Shown: positions 1 through 7,102 of the stretch, in pieces
How positions within the stretch are numbered: position 1 is the stretch's first letter
How the letters are laid out: each line of letters starts with the position of its first letter
From: Nitrosotalea sp.
GTDB lineage: Archaea > Thermoproteota > Nitrososphaeria > Nitrososphaerales > Nitrosopumilaceae
Direction of reading: 5' to 3'
NCBI GenBank assembly: GCA_023252335.1
Contig: JAJPEA010000018.1
Span: 1 to 18,297, forward strand
Length of the DNA stretch: 18,297 nucleotides
Translations under genes and position numbers: made by a program
The notes under the pieces: generated by a model
Database searches by the model: none
Told to the model about the DNA's origin: nothing
Seen by the model: only the letters and a program-made list of their open reading frames with translations

Positions 1-1473
1 CATGTCAGAAATATAATAATTGGAGATACTGTTGCAAGAATTTTACACAAGGCATCATACGATGTCAGCGTTCTAAATTATGTAGACGATTCCGGACTGC
101 AGGTTGCAGATATCATTGTTGGCTTCAAGTATGGTGGATTTTCTGACAAGCCTCCGATTGAACAAAAATTTGATCACTATTGCGGTGATGTTGTATATGT
201 AAAAACCACTGAAAGATACGAGACAGACAAGGCTCTTGCAGAGTTACGCTCACACGTGCTCCAGGAACTTGAAGAGGGAACCTCAGAGATTGCAAAGTTT
301 GGAGATGAGATAACAAGACGTGTTCTTGAAGAGCAACTCAAAACATGCTGGCGCCTTGGTGTCACATATGACTGTCTTAATTTTGAATCCCAGATTGTCC
401 GCTCTAAATTGTGGCAAGTTGCATTTGAAAAGATGAAATCATTGGGAATAACTACTCTGGAGCAAGAAGGGAAAAATGCCGGATGCTGGGTCATCAAGGC
501 AGAGTCAGAAGAAGACAAGGTCTTGGTTCGAAGCAACGGAACTGCTACATACATTGCAAAAGATATTCCATATGCTGCATGGAAACTTGGAATCTTGGAA
601 GATCCGTTTTATTACAAACACTATGCAGTACAAAAGACCGGGCGTGTCTTGTGGCAGACTACACTTGACTCCAAGGATACTGCGATGCGTTTTACAGGAG
701 ATCGTGTAATTACAGTTATTGATTCCAGGCAGTCAAGGCTTCAAAATATTATAACAAAGATTATGTCCGAGTTCAAATCAAAACCTGACTCGTATGTTCA
801 TCTGGGATATGAATCAGTCACACTAAGCCATGATACGGCAAAGACACTTGATCTTGATACTGGAGGAAAATCAGTACAAATGTCTGGCAGAAAAGGAATC
901 TATGTTAGTGCAGATTATGTGCTTGACATTTTGAGTCAGAGAACATTTGATGAGGCAAAGAAAAGAAATCCAGAGTTTGATGAAATGGGTCTTGTAAAAA
1001 TATCAGAACAGGTGGCAATTGGAGCATTGCGTTATGCCATGATAAAGCAAGACCTTGACAAGGTAATCACATTTGATCTGACCGAGTCACTAAGCCTGGA
1101 GGGAGATACTGGACCTTACATCCAGTATGCATATGCACGTGCGATGAGAATATTGGAAAAAGCTGGCAAGAGCCCAAACTTTGAGGCAAGCCTTGGTGGT
1201 ATTGATACCGTATATGAAAAAGAGATGGTAAAAACAATTGGCGAGTTTGACCTTCACGTGGAAGATTCTGCAAAGAATCTATCCCCTAAAATAATTGCCA
1301 AGTATTGTTATCATCTTGCAGTATCATTCAATACTTTCTATGAGCATGTCAAGGTCTTGACAGCAGACTCGGAGGATATCATCAATGCAAGGCTATGCCT
1401 TGTTTACTCTTTCAAGGAAACACTTGCAAAAGCATTACAACTCTTGGGCATTGATGCCCCTGAAAGGATGTGA
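1..1473 (+). CDS. argS: Arginyl-tRNA synthetase, 3' part (5' end outside window)
   Basis: This class I aminoacyl-tRNA synthetase charges tRNA-Arg with arginine in the cytoplasm. The frame is open from base 1 and starts with H-V-R-N-I-I-I-G-D, so the first residue is the last His of the HIGH signature (family pattern HxGHxRN..IGD). Roughly 110-130 N-terminal residues lie upstream; 490 residues are in the window. Near nt 520-590 is the VRS-N-G-T-x-T-Y-x-A-K-D-I stretch typical of ArgRS. M-S-G-R-K-G at nt 880-897 is the KMSKS equivalent. D-T-G-P-Y-I-Q-Y-A-Y-A-R near nt 1105-1140 opens the DALR anticodon-binding domain, and the C-terminus ends L-L-G-I-D-A-P-E-R-M, as is usual for the family. The stop at 1471 is one base before the next start, so it probably leads the operon that follows. 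The identification is firm. Confidence 0.96.
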   Translation, partial: HVRNIIIGDTVARILHKASYDVSVLNYVDDSGLQVADIIVGFKYGGFSDKPPIEQKFDHYCGDVVYVKTTERYETDKALAELRSHVLQELEEGTSEIAKFGDEITRRVLEEQLKTCWRLGVTYDCLNFESQIVRSKLWQVAFEKMKSLGITTLEQEGKNAGCWVIKAESEEDKVLVRSNGTATYIAKDIPYAAWKLGILEDPFYYKHYAVQKTGRVLWQTTLDSKDTAMRFTGDRVITVIDSRQSRLQNIITKIMSEFKSKPDSYVHLGYESVTLSHDTAKTLDLDTGGKSVQMSGRKGIYVSADYVLDILSQRTFDEAKKRNPEFDEMGLVKISEQVAIGALRYAMIKQDLDKVITFDLTESLSLEGDTGPYIQYAYARAMRILEKAGKSPNFEASLGGIDTVYEKEMVKTIGEFDLHVEDSAKNLSPKIIAKYCYHLAVSFNTFYEHVKVLTADSEDIINARLCLVYSFKETLAKALQLLGIDAPERM

Positions 1474-1474
1474 G

Positions 1475-1666
1475 ATGAAATTGCCTCCAAAAAAAGCAAT
1501 GATTCCTGTAATATTTGCCGCAGTTGGCTTGATCTCTACAACCTTGGGCATGTTTACTCCTCACAAGGAACTAGTCTGGACTGGAGTGGGGTTGTGGGTA
1601 GCATCAATTGTATCAGGTAAAGTGCTTAAAGGAAAACCAAAGACAGACAAGGAAAATAAAATCTAG
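1475..1666 (+). CDS. Small two-helix membrane protein, unknown function
   Basis: A 63-residue protein with a basic N-terminus (MKLPPKKA), two hydrophobic segments at about residues 9-26 and 32-47, and a Lys-rich tail (KGKPKTDKENK). This is the pattern of a small two-helix membrane protein. The start ATG lies one base after the argS stop (TGAGATG) and is preceded by GGATGTGAG, which can act as a Shine-Dalgarno sequence formed by the end of argS. The frame stays open upstream inside argS, but those codons overlap a conserved gene, so the ATG at 1475 is preferred. Translational coupling to argS is likely. I recognise no family and assign no function. It could be thaumarchaeon-specific. Confidence 0.7.
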   Translation: MKLPPKKAMIPVIFAAVGLISTTLGMFTPHKELVWTGVGLWVASIVSGKVLKGKPKTDKENKI

Positions 1667-1694
1667 TCTGGGATTTGAATTTTTAGGGTCAAGA

Positions 1695-1700
1695 TATTTA
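1695..1700 (+). promoter_or_regulatory. Candidate box A (TATTTA) for trmI
   Basis: TATTTA sits in the short spacer after the 1475-1666 gene, centred about 24-27 nt before the candidate TTG start codons at 1722 and 1725. This spacing matches the leaderless promoters elsewhere in the window. It suggests trmI can be transcribed separately from argS. Confidence 0.4.
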
Positions 1701-1724
1701 TCCACATCATGTCAGGTTGAATTG

Positions 1725-2603
1725 TTGAAGAAAATAAAACAAAACGACCATGTGTTGTTTTTTTATAATGATAGTAAAAAATGGCTAATGAAGGTTGCAC
1801 CCAAACAAAAATTCCATACACATGTTGGAATAATTGACCACAAGAAAGTGATAGGAAAACCGTTTGGTACTGCAATTAAAACAAACAAGGGAAAAATAAT
1901 TTTTGCACTAGAACCTACCATCTATGATTATGTAATGAAGAGCCAACGCAGCACGCAGATTGTATATCCTAAAGACTTGGGATATGTTGCAGCAAGAATT
2001 GGATTGCAGAGCGGACACAAGATAGTAGAGATTGGAACAGGAAGCGGCTCGTTTACAACTTTTCTTGCAAGCATTGTAAAACCAAAGGGTCATGTTTACA
2101 CATATGATGTAGATGAAAACTTCATGGCAATTGCAAGAAAAAATATTGAAAAAGCTGGCGTCTCAAAATATGTCACCATGACAAAACTTGACCTCAAGAC
2201 TGCAAAAAAAATGCCTCAAAAAGATGCAGATGTTGTCATAGTTGATCTTGGGGATCCATGGGTGGTCGTACCTCAAGCAAGAAAGATGCTCAAGGGAAGT
2301 GGGGCGTTTGTTGCAATTTGTCCTACCATGAACCAACTTGAAAAACTTGCTGCCGCATTGAGACAAAATGATTTCTTTGACATTGAATGCACCGAGCAAA
2401 TTGTAAGAACAATCGAGGCGCGAGATGGTAAGACAAGACACTCGTTTAGGGCAATAGGGCATACAACCTATGTCGCATTTGCACGTAAAGTCATCACACC
2501 CGCAAGCTTGCGCAAAGTGTTGTTACCAGTAGAGCAGCCAGAGATTGAATCCGAAGAAGTTGATTCTTCTGAAGACGAAAGTTTATCATCTCTTAAAAAA
2601 TAA
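1725..2603 (+). CDS. trmI: tRNA (adenine-N1)-methyltransferase, TrmI family
   Basis: An S-adenosylmethionine-dependent methyltransferase that, in archaeal relatives, makes m1A at tRNA positions 57/58. From the TTG at 1725 it is 292 residues. The N-terminal small beta domain (residues about 5-60) contains F-H-T-H-V-G-I, aligning with the archaeal TrmI pattern FHTxxGI. The Rossmann domain shows motif I (V-E-I-G-T-G-S-G) at about 101-108, an acidic loop end (Y-D-V-D-E) at about 127-131 and V-D-L-G-D-P-W at about 173-179, the usual D-L-P-x-P-like catalytic loop. The extreme C-terminus is a Ser/Glu/Asp-rich, probably disordered tail of about 25 residues. TTG at 1722 is an equally possible start; the frame is open back to 1608 but that part is not family-like. 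nnrD follows after 8 nt. Confidence 0.9.
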   Translation: MKKIKQNDHVLFFYNDSKKWLMKVAPKQKFHTHVGIIDHKKVIGKPFGTAIKTNKGKIIFALEPTIYDYVMKSQRSTQIVYPKDLGYVAARIGLQSGHKIVEIGTGSGSFTTFLASIVKPKGHVYTYDVDENFMAIARKNIEKAGVSKYVTMTKLDLKTAKKMPQKDADVVIVDLGDPWVVVPQARKMLKGSGAFVAICPTMNQLEKLAAALRQNDFFDIECTEQIVRTIEARDGKTRHSFRAIGHTTYVAFARKVITPASLRKVLLPVEQPEIESEEVDSSEDESLSSLKK

Positions 2604-2611
2604 AACGACTG

Positions 2612-3472
2612 TTGGCAAAAATTCTCCAAGCTCAAGTTGTTAAAAGTTTCATACCGTCACGCAAGACTTTGTCCAGAAAAGGAGACAATGGCAAAATCCT
2701 AGTCCTTGGCGGAAATTACCTGTACCATGGAGCTCCAATCTTGTCATCTATTGCAGCACTGCGCACAGGATCTGATTTGGTGTACACATGTGTGCCCAAG
2801 ATCAATGTAATGGCAACACGAGCATACTCGCCAAATTTGATTGTCGTACCTCTAGTTGATGTAAAATTGACACGCGGTTCTGTCCAAAAGCTACTTGGAA
2901 TCATTCCCAAAAATCTTGATTCTGCTACCATAGGAATGGGCCTTGGAATCCAAGACCGCGAGGCATTAAAAATTCTAGTCCACTCTCTTCTTGATAGGGC
3001 AGTTAGACTCTCACTTGATGCAAGCTCACTTGTACCTGAAATTCTTCCAGAGATTGCAGACAAGAAGGTTATAGTCACTCCTCATGCAGGCGAATTTCAA
3101 AGGTTATTTGGAGAGATTCCACCTGATTCAATAAAGCCGCGCACCAGACTAGTTGAAAAATGCGCAAAAGAAAATGGTGTTACCATATTACTCAAGGGGC
3201 CAACAGACATTGTATCTGACGGCAAACAAACATACCTGAATCCAAAAAACATTGCAGCCATGACTGTAGGTGGAACAGGCGATGTGCTGTCTGGTGTTGT
3301 AGCAGCAATGTTTGCCAAAAACAAAGATCCAGTGCAGGCAGCGTCTGCTGCTGTATTTGTAAATGGCAAGGCAGGATACTTGGCTCAAAAAAAATATGGA
3401 TTACACATTATGGCAACTGATCTGTTAGATTTTATACCATATTCCATGAAACCATTTGATAAAGTGAAATAA
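2612..3472 (+). CDS. nnrD: ADP/ATP-dependent NAD(P)H-hydrate dehydratase (YjeF C-terminal type)
   Basis: It repairs damaged NADHX/NADPHX by nucleotide-dependent dehydration; the fold is ribokinase-like. The 286-residue protein has G-x-I-L-V-L-G-G-N near residues 27-35, V-T-P-H-A-G-E-F at 155-162 and the diagnostic G-G-T-G-D-V-L-S-G at 220-228, where D224 is the expected catalytic base. The ending H-x-M-A-T-D-L-L-D-x-I-P is also typical. The usual D-A-D-A-L segment reads L-D-A-S-S-L (135-140), a small divergence. Many prokaryotes fuse this domain to the NNRE epimerase (YjeF_N); here it stands alone and no epimerase is in the window. The start is TTG with no clear Shine-Dalgarno sequence, 8 nt after trmI; the next gene starts 3 nt after its stop. 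Confidence 0.9.
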   Translation: MAKILQAQVVKSFIPSRKTLSRKGDNGKILVLGGNYLYHGAPILSSIAALRTGSDLVYTCVPKINVMATRAYSPNLIVVPLVDVKLTRGSVQKLLGIIPKNLDSATIGMGLGIQDREALKILVHSLLDRAVRLSLDASSLVPEILPEIADKKVIVTPHAGEFQRLFGEIPPDSIKPRTRLVEKCAKENGVTILLKGPTDIVSDGKQTYLNPKNIAAMTVGGTGDVLSGVVAAMFAKNKDPVQAASAAVFVNGKAGYLAQKKYGLHIMATDLLDFIPYSMKPFDKVK

Positions 3473-3475
3473 GTC

Positions 3476-4825
3476 ATGCAAGAAAATTACGTTGACAAGA
3501 ATTTTTCAAGTCTTGTGTCCGACCTTCAAAAACTAATCAGACAGCCAAGTGTATCTGCAAAAAATCTAGGACTGGACAAGTGCTCAAGACTGGTTGTAAA
3601 TATGATGAAAAAGTCAGGAATACACGCCGAGTTGCTTTATACAAAAAAAGGAGTTCCTGCTGCAATATATGGTGAGGTCAAGTCAAAACAAAATCCTGGC
3701 AAGACATTGTTGTTTTACAACCATTATGATGTCCAGCCTGAAGAGCCAGTTGAACTGTGGGATGACGAACCATTTAGTGGAAAAATCATAGGCAACAAAA
3801 TCTTTGGCAGGGGTTCTGCTGACGACAAGGGGGAACTAATTACAAGAATAAAGGCAGTTGAATCGTTTTTGAAAACAACAGGCGATGTACCATGCAATAT
3901 CAAATTTTTCATTGAAGGTGAAGAAGAGATTGGAAGCGTGCACATTGAGGATTATCTAAAAAAATACCAGGAAAAACTGTCTTGTGATGCAGTAATATGG
4001 GAATTTGGTTATGTTGATGAAAAGGACAGGCCAGTAATCAGTCTTGGAATGAAGGGATTGCTCTATGTGGAGCTATCCAAAACAGAATCAATTCGTGATG
4101 CACATTCAAGTCTTGCAGTGATAATAGAAAATCCTGCATGGAGGCTTGTTGAGGCATTAAAGACACTTCGTGGCAGTGATGGAACGGTATTGATAAAAGA
4201 CTGGTACAAGGAGGTTGACAAGTTCACAAAAGAAGATCTTCGAATAATTGCGTCAGAGCCATTTGATGAAACTTCGTTTAAAAAAGAATATGGAATCAAA
4301 AAATTTGTTGGCAACAAAAAAGGTGTTGCAATAAAAAAAGCTCTGGTGGGAGAGCCAACATGCAACATTGCGGGATTTACATCAGGCTATGAAGGTCCTG
4401 GTGCAAAAACTGTTCTTCCGTCAAAGGCTCTAGTCAAAATTGACTTTAGATTGATTCCAAAGATGGATCCAAAAAAACAACTCATCCGTCTGAAAAACCA
4501 TCTACGACAAAATGGATTTGGAGACATCAAAGTTACACTAATTCACGGGGAGGCCGCAGCAAGGACTGGTATATCTGATCCTTTTGTTAAAACTGTGAAA
4601 AAGGCAGCAGATGAGTCCTTTGGAAGATCCATTCTTAGCGTCTCGTCTGCAGGAACAGGACCAATGTTTTCATTTGTCAAGTTTTTACACTCGCCTTGCA
4701 TTGCAATAGGGAGCACCTACGTATTTTCTAGGATCCACTCTCCAAATGAATTTGCAAGAATTGATCTGCTCAAAAAGACAACAAAGTGCATGTGCAAAAT
4801 AATCCGAAATTTTGCATCACAATAG
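3476..4825 (+). CDS. M20 family metallopeptidase (CNDP-type dipeptidase)
   Basis: A di-zinc amino/carboxypeptidase of the M20 family, 449 residues, without a signal peptide and so probably cytoplasmic. Metal-site residues are in the expected order: H83 and D85 in N-H-Y-D-V-Q-P, D116 in S-A-D-D-K-G, E150/E151 in E-G-E-E-E-I-G-S (general base and ligand), an acidic residue at E176, and H421 in R-I-H-S-P-N-E. The dimerisation lid lies between about residues 190 and 380. The arrangement fits carnosine-dipeptidase-like (CNDP) enzymes better than ArgE or DapE, but the substrate cannot be read from sequence. ATG lies 3 nt after the nnrD stop, with AAGTGAAAT just upstream as a weak ribosome-binding site, so it is the last gene of this transcription unit. 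Confidence 0.9.
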   Translation: MQENYVDKNFSSLVSDLQKLIRQPSVSAKNLGLDKCSRLVVNMMKKSGIHAELLYTKKGVPAAIYGEVKSKQNPGKTLLFYNHYDVQPEEPVELWDDEPFSGKIIGNKIFGRGSADDKGELITRIKAVESFLKTTGDVPCNIKFFIEGEEEIGSVHIEDYLKKYQEKLSCDAVIWEFGYVDEKDRPVISLGMKGLLYVELSKTESIRDAHSSLAVIIENPAWRLVEALKTLRGSDGTVLIKDWYKEVDKFTKEDLRIIASEPFDETSFKKEYGIKKFVGNKKGVAIKKALVGEPTCNIAGFTSGYEGPGAKTVLPSKALVKIDFRLIPKMDPKKQLIRLKNHLRQNGFGDIKVTLIHGEAAARTGISDPFVKTVKKAADESFGRSILSVSSAGTGPMFSFVKFLHSPCIAIGSTYVFSRIHSPNEFARIDLLKKTTKCMCKIIRNFASQ

Positions 4826-4826
4826 A

Positions 4827-4853
4827 TTTTCTCCTTATAATTTTCTTAAATTT
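4827..4853 (+). terminator. T-rich tract after the M20 peptidase gene
   Basis: Immediately after the stop codon the + strand carries repeated T runs (TTTTCTCC, then TTTTC, then TTT). Archaeal RNA polymerase commonly terminates on such runs without a hairpin. There is no stem-loop here, and the call rests only on base composition and position. Confidence 0.35.
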
Positions 4854-4877
4854 CAAACCGATGCAATTTCTTGCCTC

Positions 4878-4898
4878 TGACCCACTGATCTAGGGTCA
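4878..4898. promoter_or_regulatory. Inverted repeat TGACCC-N9-GGGTCA upstream of psmB
   Basis: Two perfect 6-bp half-sites (4878-4883 and 4893-4898) face each other across 9 bp, about 15 bp upstream of the psmB box A. GC-rich arms in an AT-rich spacer make this stand out. The position would suit a DNA-binding regulator or activator. It could also be chance. Confidence 0.35.
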
Positions 4899-4914
4899 AC
4901 TACACAGAAAGGCC

Positions 4915-4920
4915 TTTATT
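4915..4920 (+). promoter_or_regulatory. Box A (TTTATT) of psmB
   Basis: TTTATT is centred about 25 nt before the ATG at 4943, the spacing expected if transcription starts at or next to the start codon. It supports the ATG at 4943 over the upstream TTG at 4919, which falls inside the box. Confidence 0.5.
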
Positions 4921-4942
4921 GTGCTCATTTTGCAATTCAACC

Positions 4943-5536
4943 ATGGCTTACATGTACATGCCAGGTGCGACTGCAGTTGGTATTACATATGACGGCGGTG
5001 TCGTCATGGCAAGTGAGAGACGAATCTCTTATGGCAATTTTGTAGTAAGCAAGAACACCAAAAAGACATTCAAGATTACTGATTTTGTTGGCGCATGCTG
5101 TGCAGGAATGGTTGCAGACATGCAAGTCTTGGCAATGCAAATGAGAGCCATGACCAAGATACGAAAGATGGAGATCAAGCGTGAAATCCCTCCAAATTCA
5201 GTAGCCAAGATGATGTCTAGTTTAATGTATGAACGACGTTACTATCCTCTCTTGACTCAGGTTATAGTTGGTGGAGTTGATGGTGATGCAGTAATTTACA
5301 CGCTGGATCCATTAGGTTCAGTCTTACCTGATGATTATGCTTCTGTTGGTACTGGTGCAGAGATGGCACTTGGAGTCTTGGATCAAGAATTCAAACCAAA
5401 GATGAGCGAAAAGGATGCCGTAAACTTGGCAGTAAAATCAATCAAGTCTGCAATAATGAGAGACAATGCAAGTGGAGACGGAATAGATGTCCTTGTTGTA
5501 GACAAAAACGGAACAAGAGAATTTACAGCAAATTAG
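4943..5536 (+). CDS. psmB: Proteasome beta subunit, probably catalytically inactive type
   Basis: A beta-ring subunit of the 20S proteasome, the cytoplasmic self-compartmentalised protease. From ATG 4943 it is 197 residues. After a short leader ending in P-G the chain reads A-T-A-V-G-I-T-Y-D-G-G-V-V-M-A-S-E-R-R. Counting back from the conserved acidic residue at mature position 17 (E) puts Ala, not Thr, at position 1, with the Thr at position 2; Lys33 (the second K of N-T-K-K) is kept. M-R-D-N-A-S-G-D-G-I-D near the C-terminus is typical of beta subunits. The same P/G-A-T-A-I/V-G start occurs, from memory, in the Sulfolobus beta1 subunit, which depends on an active partner. An active beta and an alpha subunit should be elsewhere in the genome. 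The stop abuts the stop of the convergent PUA gene. Confidence 0.9.
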   Translation: MAYMYMPGATAVGITYDGGVVMASERRISYGNFVVSKNTKKTFKITDFVGACCAGMVADMQVLAMQMRAMTKIRKMEIKREIPPNSVAKMMSSLMYERRYYPLLTQVIVGGVDGDAVIYTLDPLGSVLPDDYASVGTGAEMALGVLDQEFKPKMSEKDAVNLAVKSIKSAIMRDNASGDGIDVLVVDKNGTREFTAN

Positions 5537-6013
5537 TTACTTTTTAATTAACTTTGCAGCTTCCCAATACTTGTCAGAAATATAATGTAAATTCTTTACA
5601 ACCTCGCCTTTTGCTATGCTTGACATTTCAGCACTAGAGACTAACGCCTTGCCAACTGCAAGATACTTACTATGCACTTCATCAACTACGCAGATAATGT
5701 CATCTTTTTGAAATTCTGTAAATTTTTTAATTCCTGGACGCATTACATTTGCTCCATTGCAGACAAACTTGATTGCACCTGCATCCACAATTGCTTTTGG
5801 AAATTTTTCAAGTAATACGGTCTCTGAAAGAAATGGAAGATACGTCTCTCCAATCTGTATTGATGTGATGTTATCTCCTGTTATCAAGCTAGTATCATCA
5901 TCAATCTCGTGCAGTATCAGAGTCTTTGATTTTGCAAGTTCGATATGCCATTGCTTGTTCATCTTGTCAATGATTACGGCGATGTCGCTCTTTGAGAGAT
6001 TATGCGATTTCAA
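5537..6013 (-). CDS. PUA-domain RNA-binding protein, MCT-1/Tma20-like
   Basis: A 158-residue protein with an N-terminal pre-PUA region (about 1-75) and a C-terminal PUA domain (about 76-155). The stretch A-G-A-I-K-F-V-C-N-G-A-N-V-M-R-P-G-I and the later G-x-x-x-x-N-L-H-Y-I-S-D-x-Y-W match the eukaryotic MCT-1 pattern (G-A-I-K-F-V-x-x-G-A-N-I-M-x-P-G; N-I-H-Y-L-x-D-x-L-W). In eukaryotes MCT-1 binds the small ribosomal subunit and, with DENR, acts in recycling and re-initiation; an archaeal role on the ribosome or on tRNA is an inference. The start is TTG, 14 nt inside the end of hom, so the two are probably translated from one mRNA. The stop is directly adjacent to the stop of psmB on the other strand. 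Confidence 0.8.
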   Translation of the reverse strand: MKSHNLSKSDIAVIIDKMNKQWHIELAKSKTLILHEIDDDTSLITGDNITSIQIGETYLPFLSETVLLEKFPKAIVDAGAIKFVCNGANVMRPGIKKFTEFQKDDIICVVDEVHSKYLAVGKALVSSAEMSSIAKGEVVKNLHYISDKYWEAAKLIKK

Positions 6014-7043
6014 TTCTTGACATTTCCTGTTTGATATCTAGTAAATCTCGTAAAATTGAGCTGGCAGTCTCAATTCCTCCTGCACCACGGCCTGTTACTG
6101 TTTGTTGGCCCGAATGCTCTGAGGTAAATGTTATGGCATTAAGGGTACCATTTACACACACTGGGTCATCAAGTGATATCTCTCTTGGTGCTACTACTAA
6201 ATCCCTCTCACATGACGCAATCAGTTTTACTGCGCAATTGTGTGCCGTTGCCTTTTTGATGTCTCCCGTTGTAACGTCCCTGATTCCTGTTCTTTTAATG
6301 TCCTTTATTGTAACTTTCATGTCCATTATCCAGTTGGCAAGTATGACAAGTTTAGCAGCTGCATCAAAGCCGTCGATATCAAGTGACTCGTCTGCCTCCA
6401 CATACCCCTTTTTCTTGGCATCTGCAAGTGCAGCCTTGAATGTGAGGCCTGTTGCCATGTTTGTCAGGATATAGTTTGTTGTACCATTTAGTATTCCTTG
6501 AAATGAGATTATTCTCTCTCCACGCAAGCTATTCTTTGCATAATCCAAGATTGGAGTTCCTCCACCAACTGTACCGCTGAATTTTAGCTGGACTTGGTTG
6601 TATGCTGCAAGCTCTATCAATGATGGAAACGCAAGTGCAAGTGGTCCCTTGTTTACTGTGATTACATGCAGCCCTTTTTTCATTGCATTTACGATGTGTG
6701 ACATGCCGGGTTCGGCATCTTTGTAATTGCTTGGAGTGGTTTCTATTAGAACTTCGGCATCCATACCATTTATCATGTCAAGACCATTTGCATCCCTTTC
6801 CTTGTTGTGATACTTTCGTATGTCTCCATATTTTTTCTTCACCTCTAGTAGTCTGTTCAAATCAAGTCCGGCAGAAGATGCCGCAGACCCCTTTGAATCA
6901 AAGACACCCACTATTCTTGGCTTTAGTCCATGTTTTGCATACAGGTCCTCTGATCTAGAAAGCAAAAGTTTTGCAAAACTCTGTCCCACAACTCCAAAAC
7001 CTGATAGTATTATTCGCAATGTTCTCAAGACACATTTTGGCAT
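6000..7043 (-). CDS. hom: Homoserine dehydrogenase
   Basis: It reduces aspartate semialdehyde to homoserine with NAD(P)H, the branch to threonine and methionine. The protein has 347 residues. Seen are the nucleotide-binding G-F-G-V-V-G-Q at 15-21, V-N-K-G-P-L-A with the conserved Lys132, T-V-G-G-G-T-P-I-L at 158-166, G-I-L-N-G-T-T-N-Y-I-L at 183-193, and E-A-D-E-S-x-D-I-D-G-F-D-A-A-A-K at 216-231 with the catalytic Lys231. There is no C-terminal ACT domain, so threonine feedback through such a domain is not expected. The ATG at 7043 faces a divergent gene across a short region holding a perfect palindrome that covers the likely TATA element, which suggests transcriptional control. The MCT-1-like gene overlaps its 3' end by 14 nt. 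Confidence 0.95.
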   Translation of the reverse strand: MPKCVLRTLRIILSGFGVVGQSFAKLLLSRSEDLYAKHGLKPRIVGVFDSKGSAASSAGLDLNRLLEVKKKYGDIRKYHNKERDANGLDMINGMDAEVLIETTPSNYKDAEPGMSHIVNAMKKGLHVITVNKGPLALAFPSLIELAAYNQVQLKFSGTVGGGTPILDYAKNSLRGERIISFQGILNGTTNYILTNMATGLTFKAALADAKKKGYVEADESLDIDGFDAAAKLVILANWIMDMKVTIKDIKRTGIRDVTTGDIKKATAHNCAVKLIASCERDLVVAPREISLDDPVCVNGTLNAITFTSEHSGQQTVTGRGAGGIETASSILRDLLDIKQEMSRIEIA

Positions 7044-7067
7044 TAATTAAGATTGACGAATTCTCAG

Positions 7068-7086
7068 ATTGCTTTATTAAAGCAAT
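7068..7086. promoter_or_regulatory. 19-bp perfect palindrome over the hom/7103 divergent TATA element
   Basis: ATTGCTTTA-T-TAAAGCAAT has nine perfectly matched pairs around one central base. Its AT core (TTTATTAAA) is centred 26 nt before the ATG at 7103 on the + strand and about 34 nt before the hom ATG at 7043 on the - strand. It can therefore serve as box A for both directions, and a repressor bound here would block both. Operator function is inferred; the symmetry is direct observation. Confidence 0.55.
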
Positions 7087-7102
7087 GCAGAAAAATTATC
7101 GC

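Noticed and set aside
1608..1724. Upstream extension of trmI from TTG 1608, overlapping the small membrane protein gene.
   Set aside because: The extra part reads as the other frame of the 1475-1666 gene and has no similarity to TrmI N-termini.
4919..4942. TTG at 4919 as an earlier start for psmB.
   Set aside because: It falls within the TTTATT box A, and the added residues do not look like a proteasome leader; the ATG at 4943 fits the promoter spacing.
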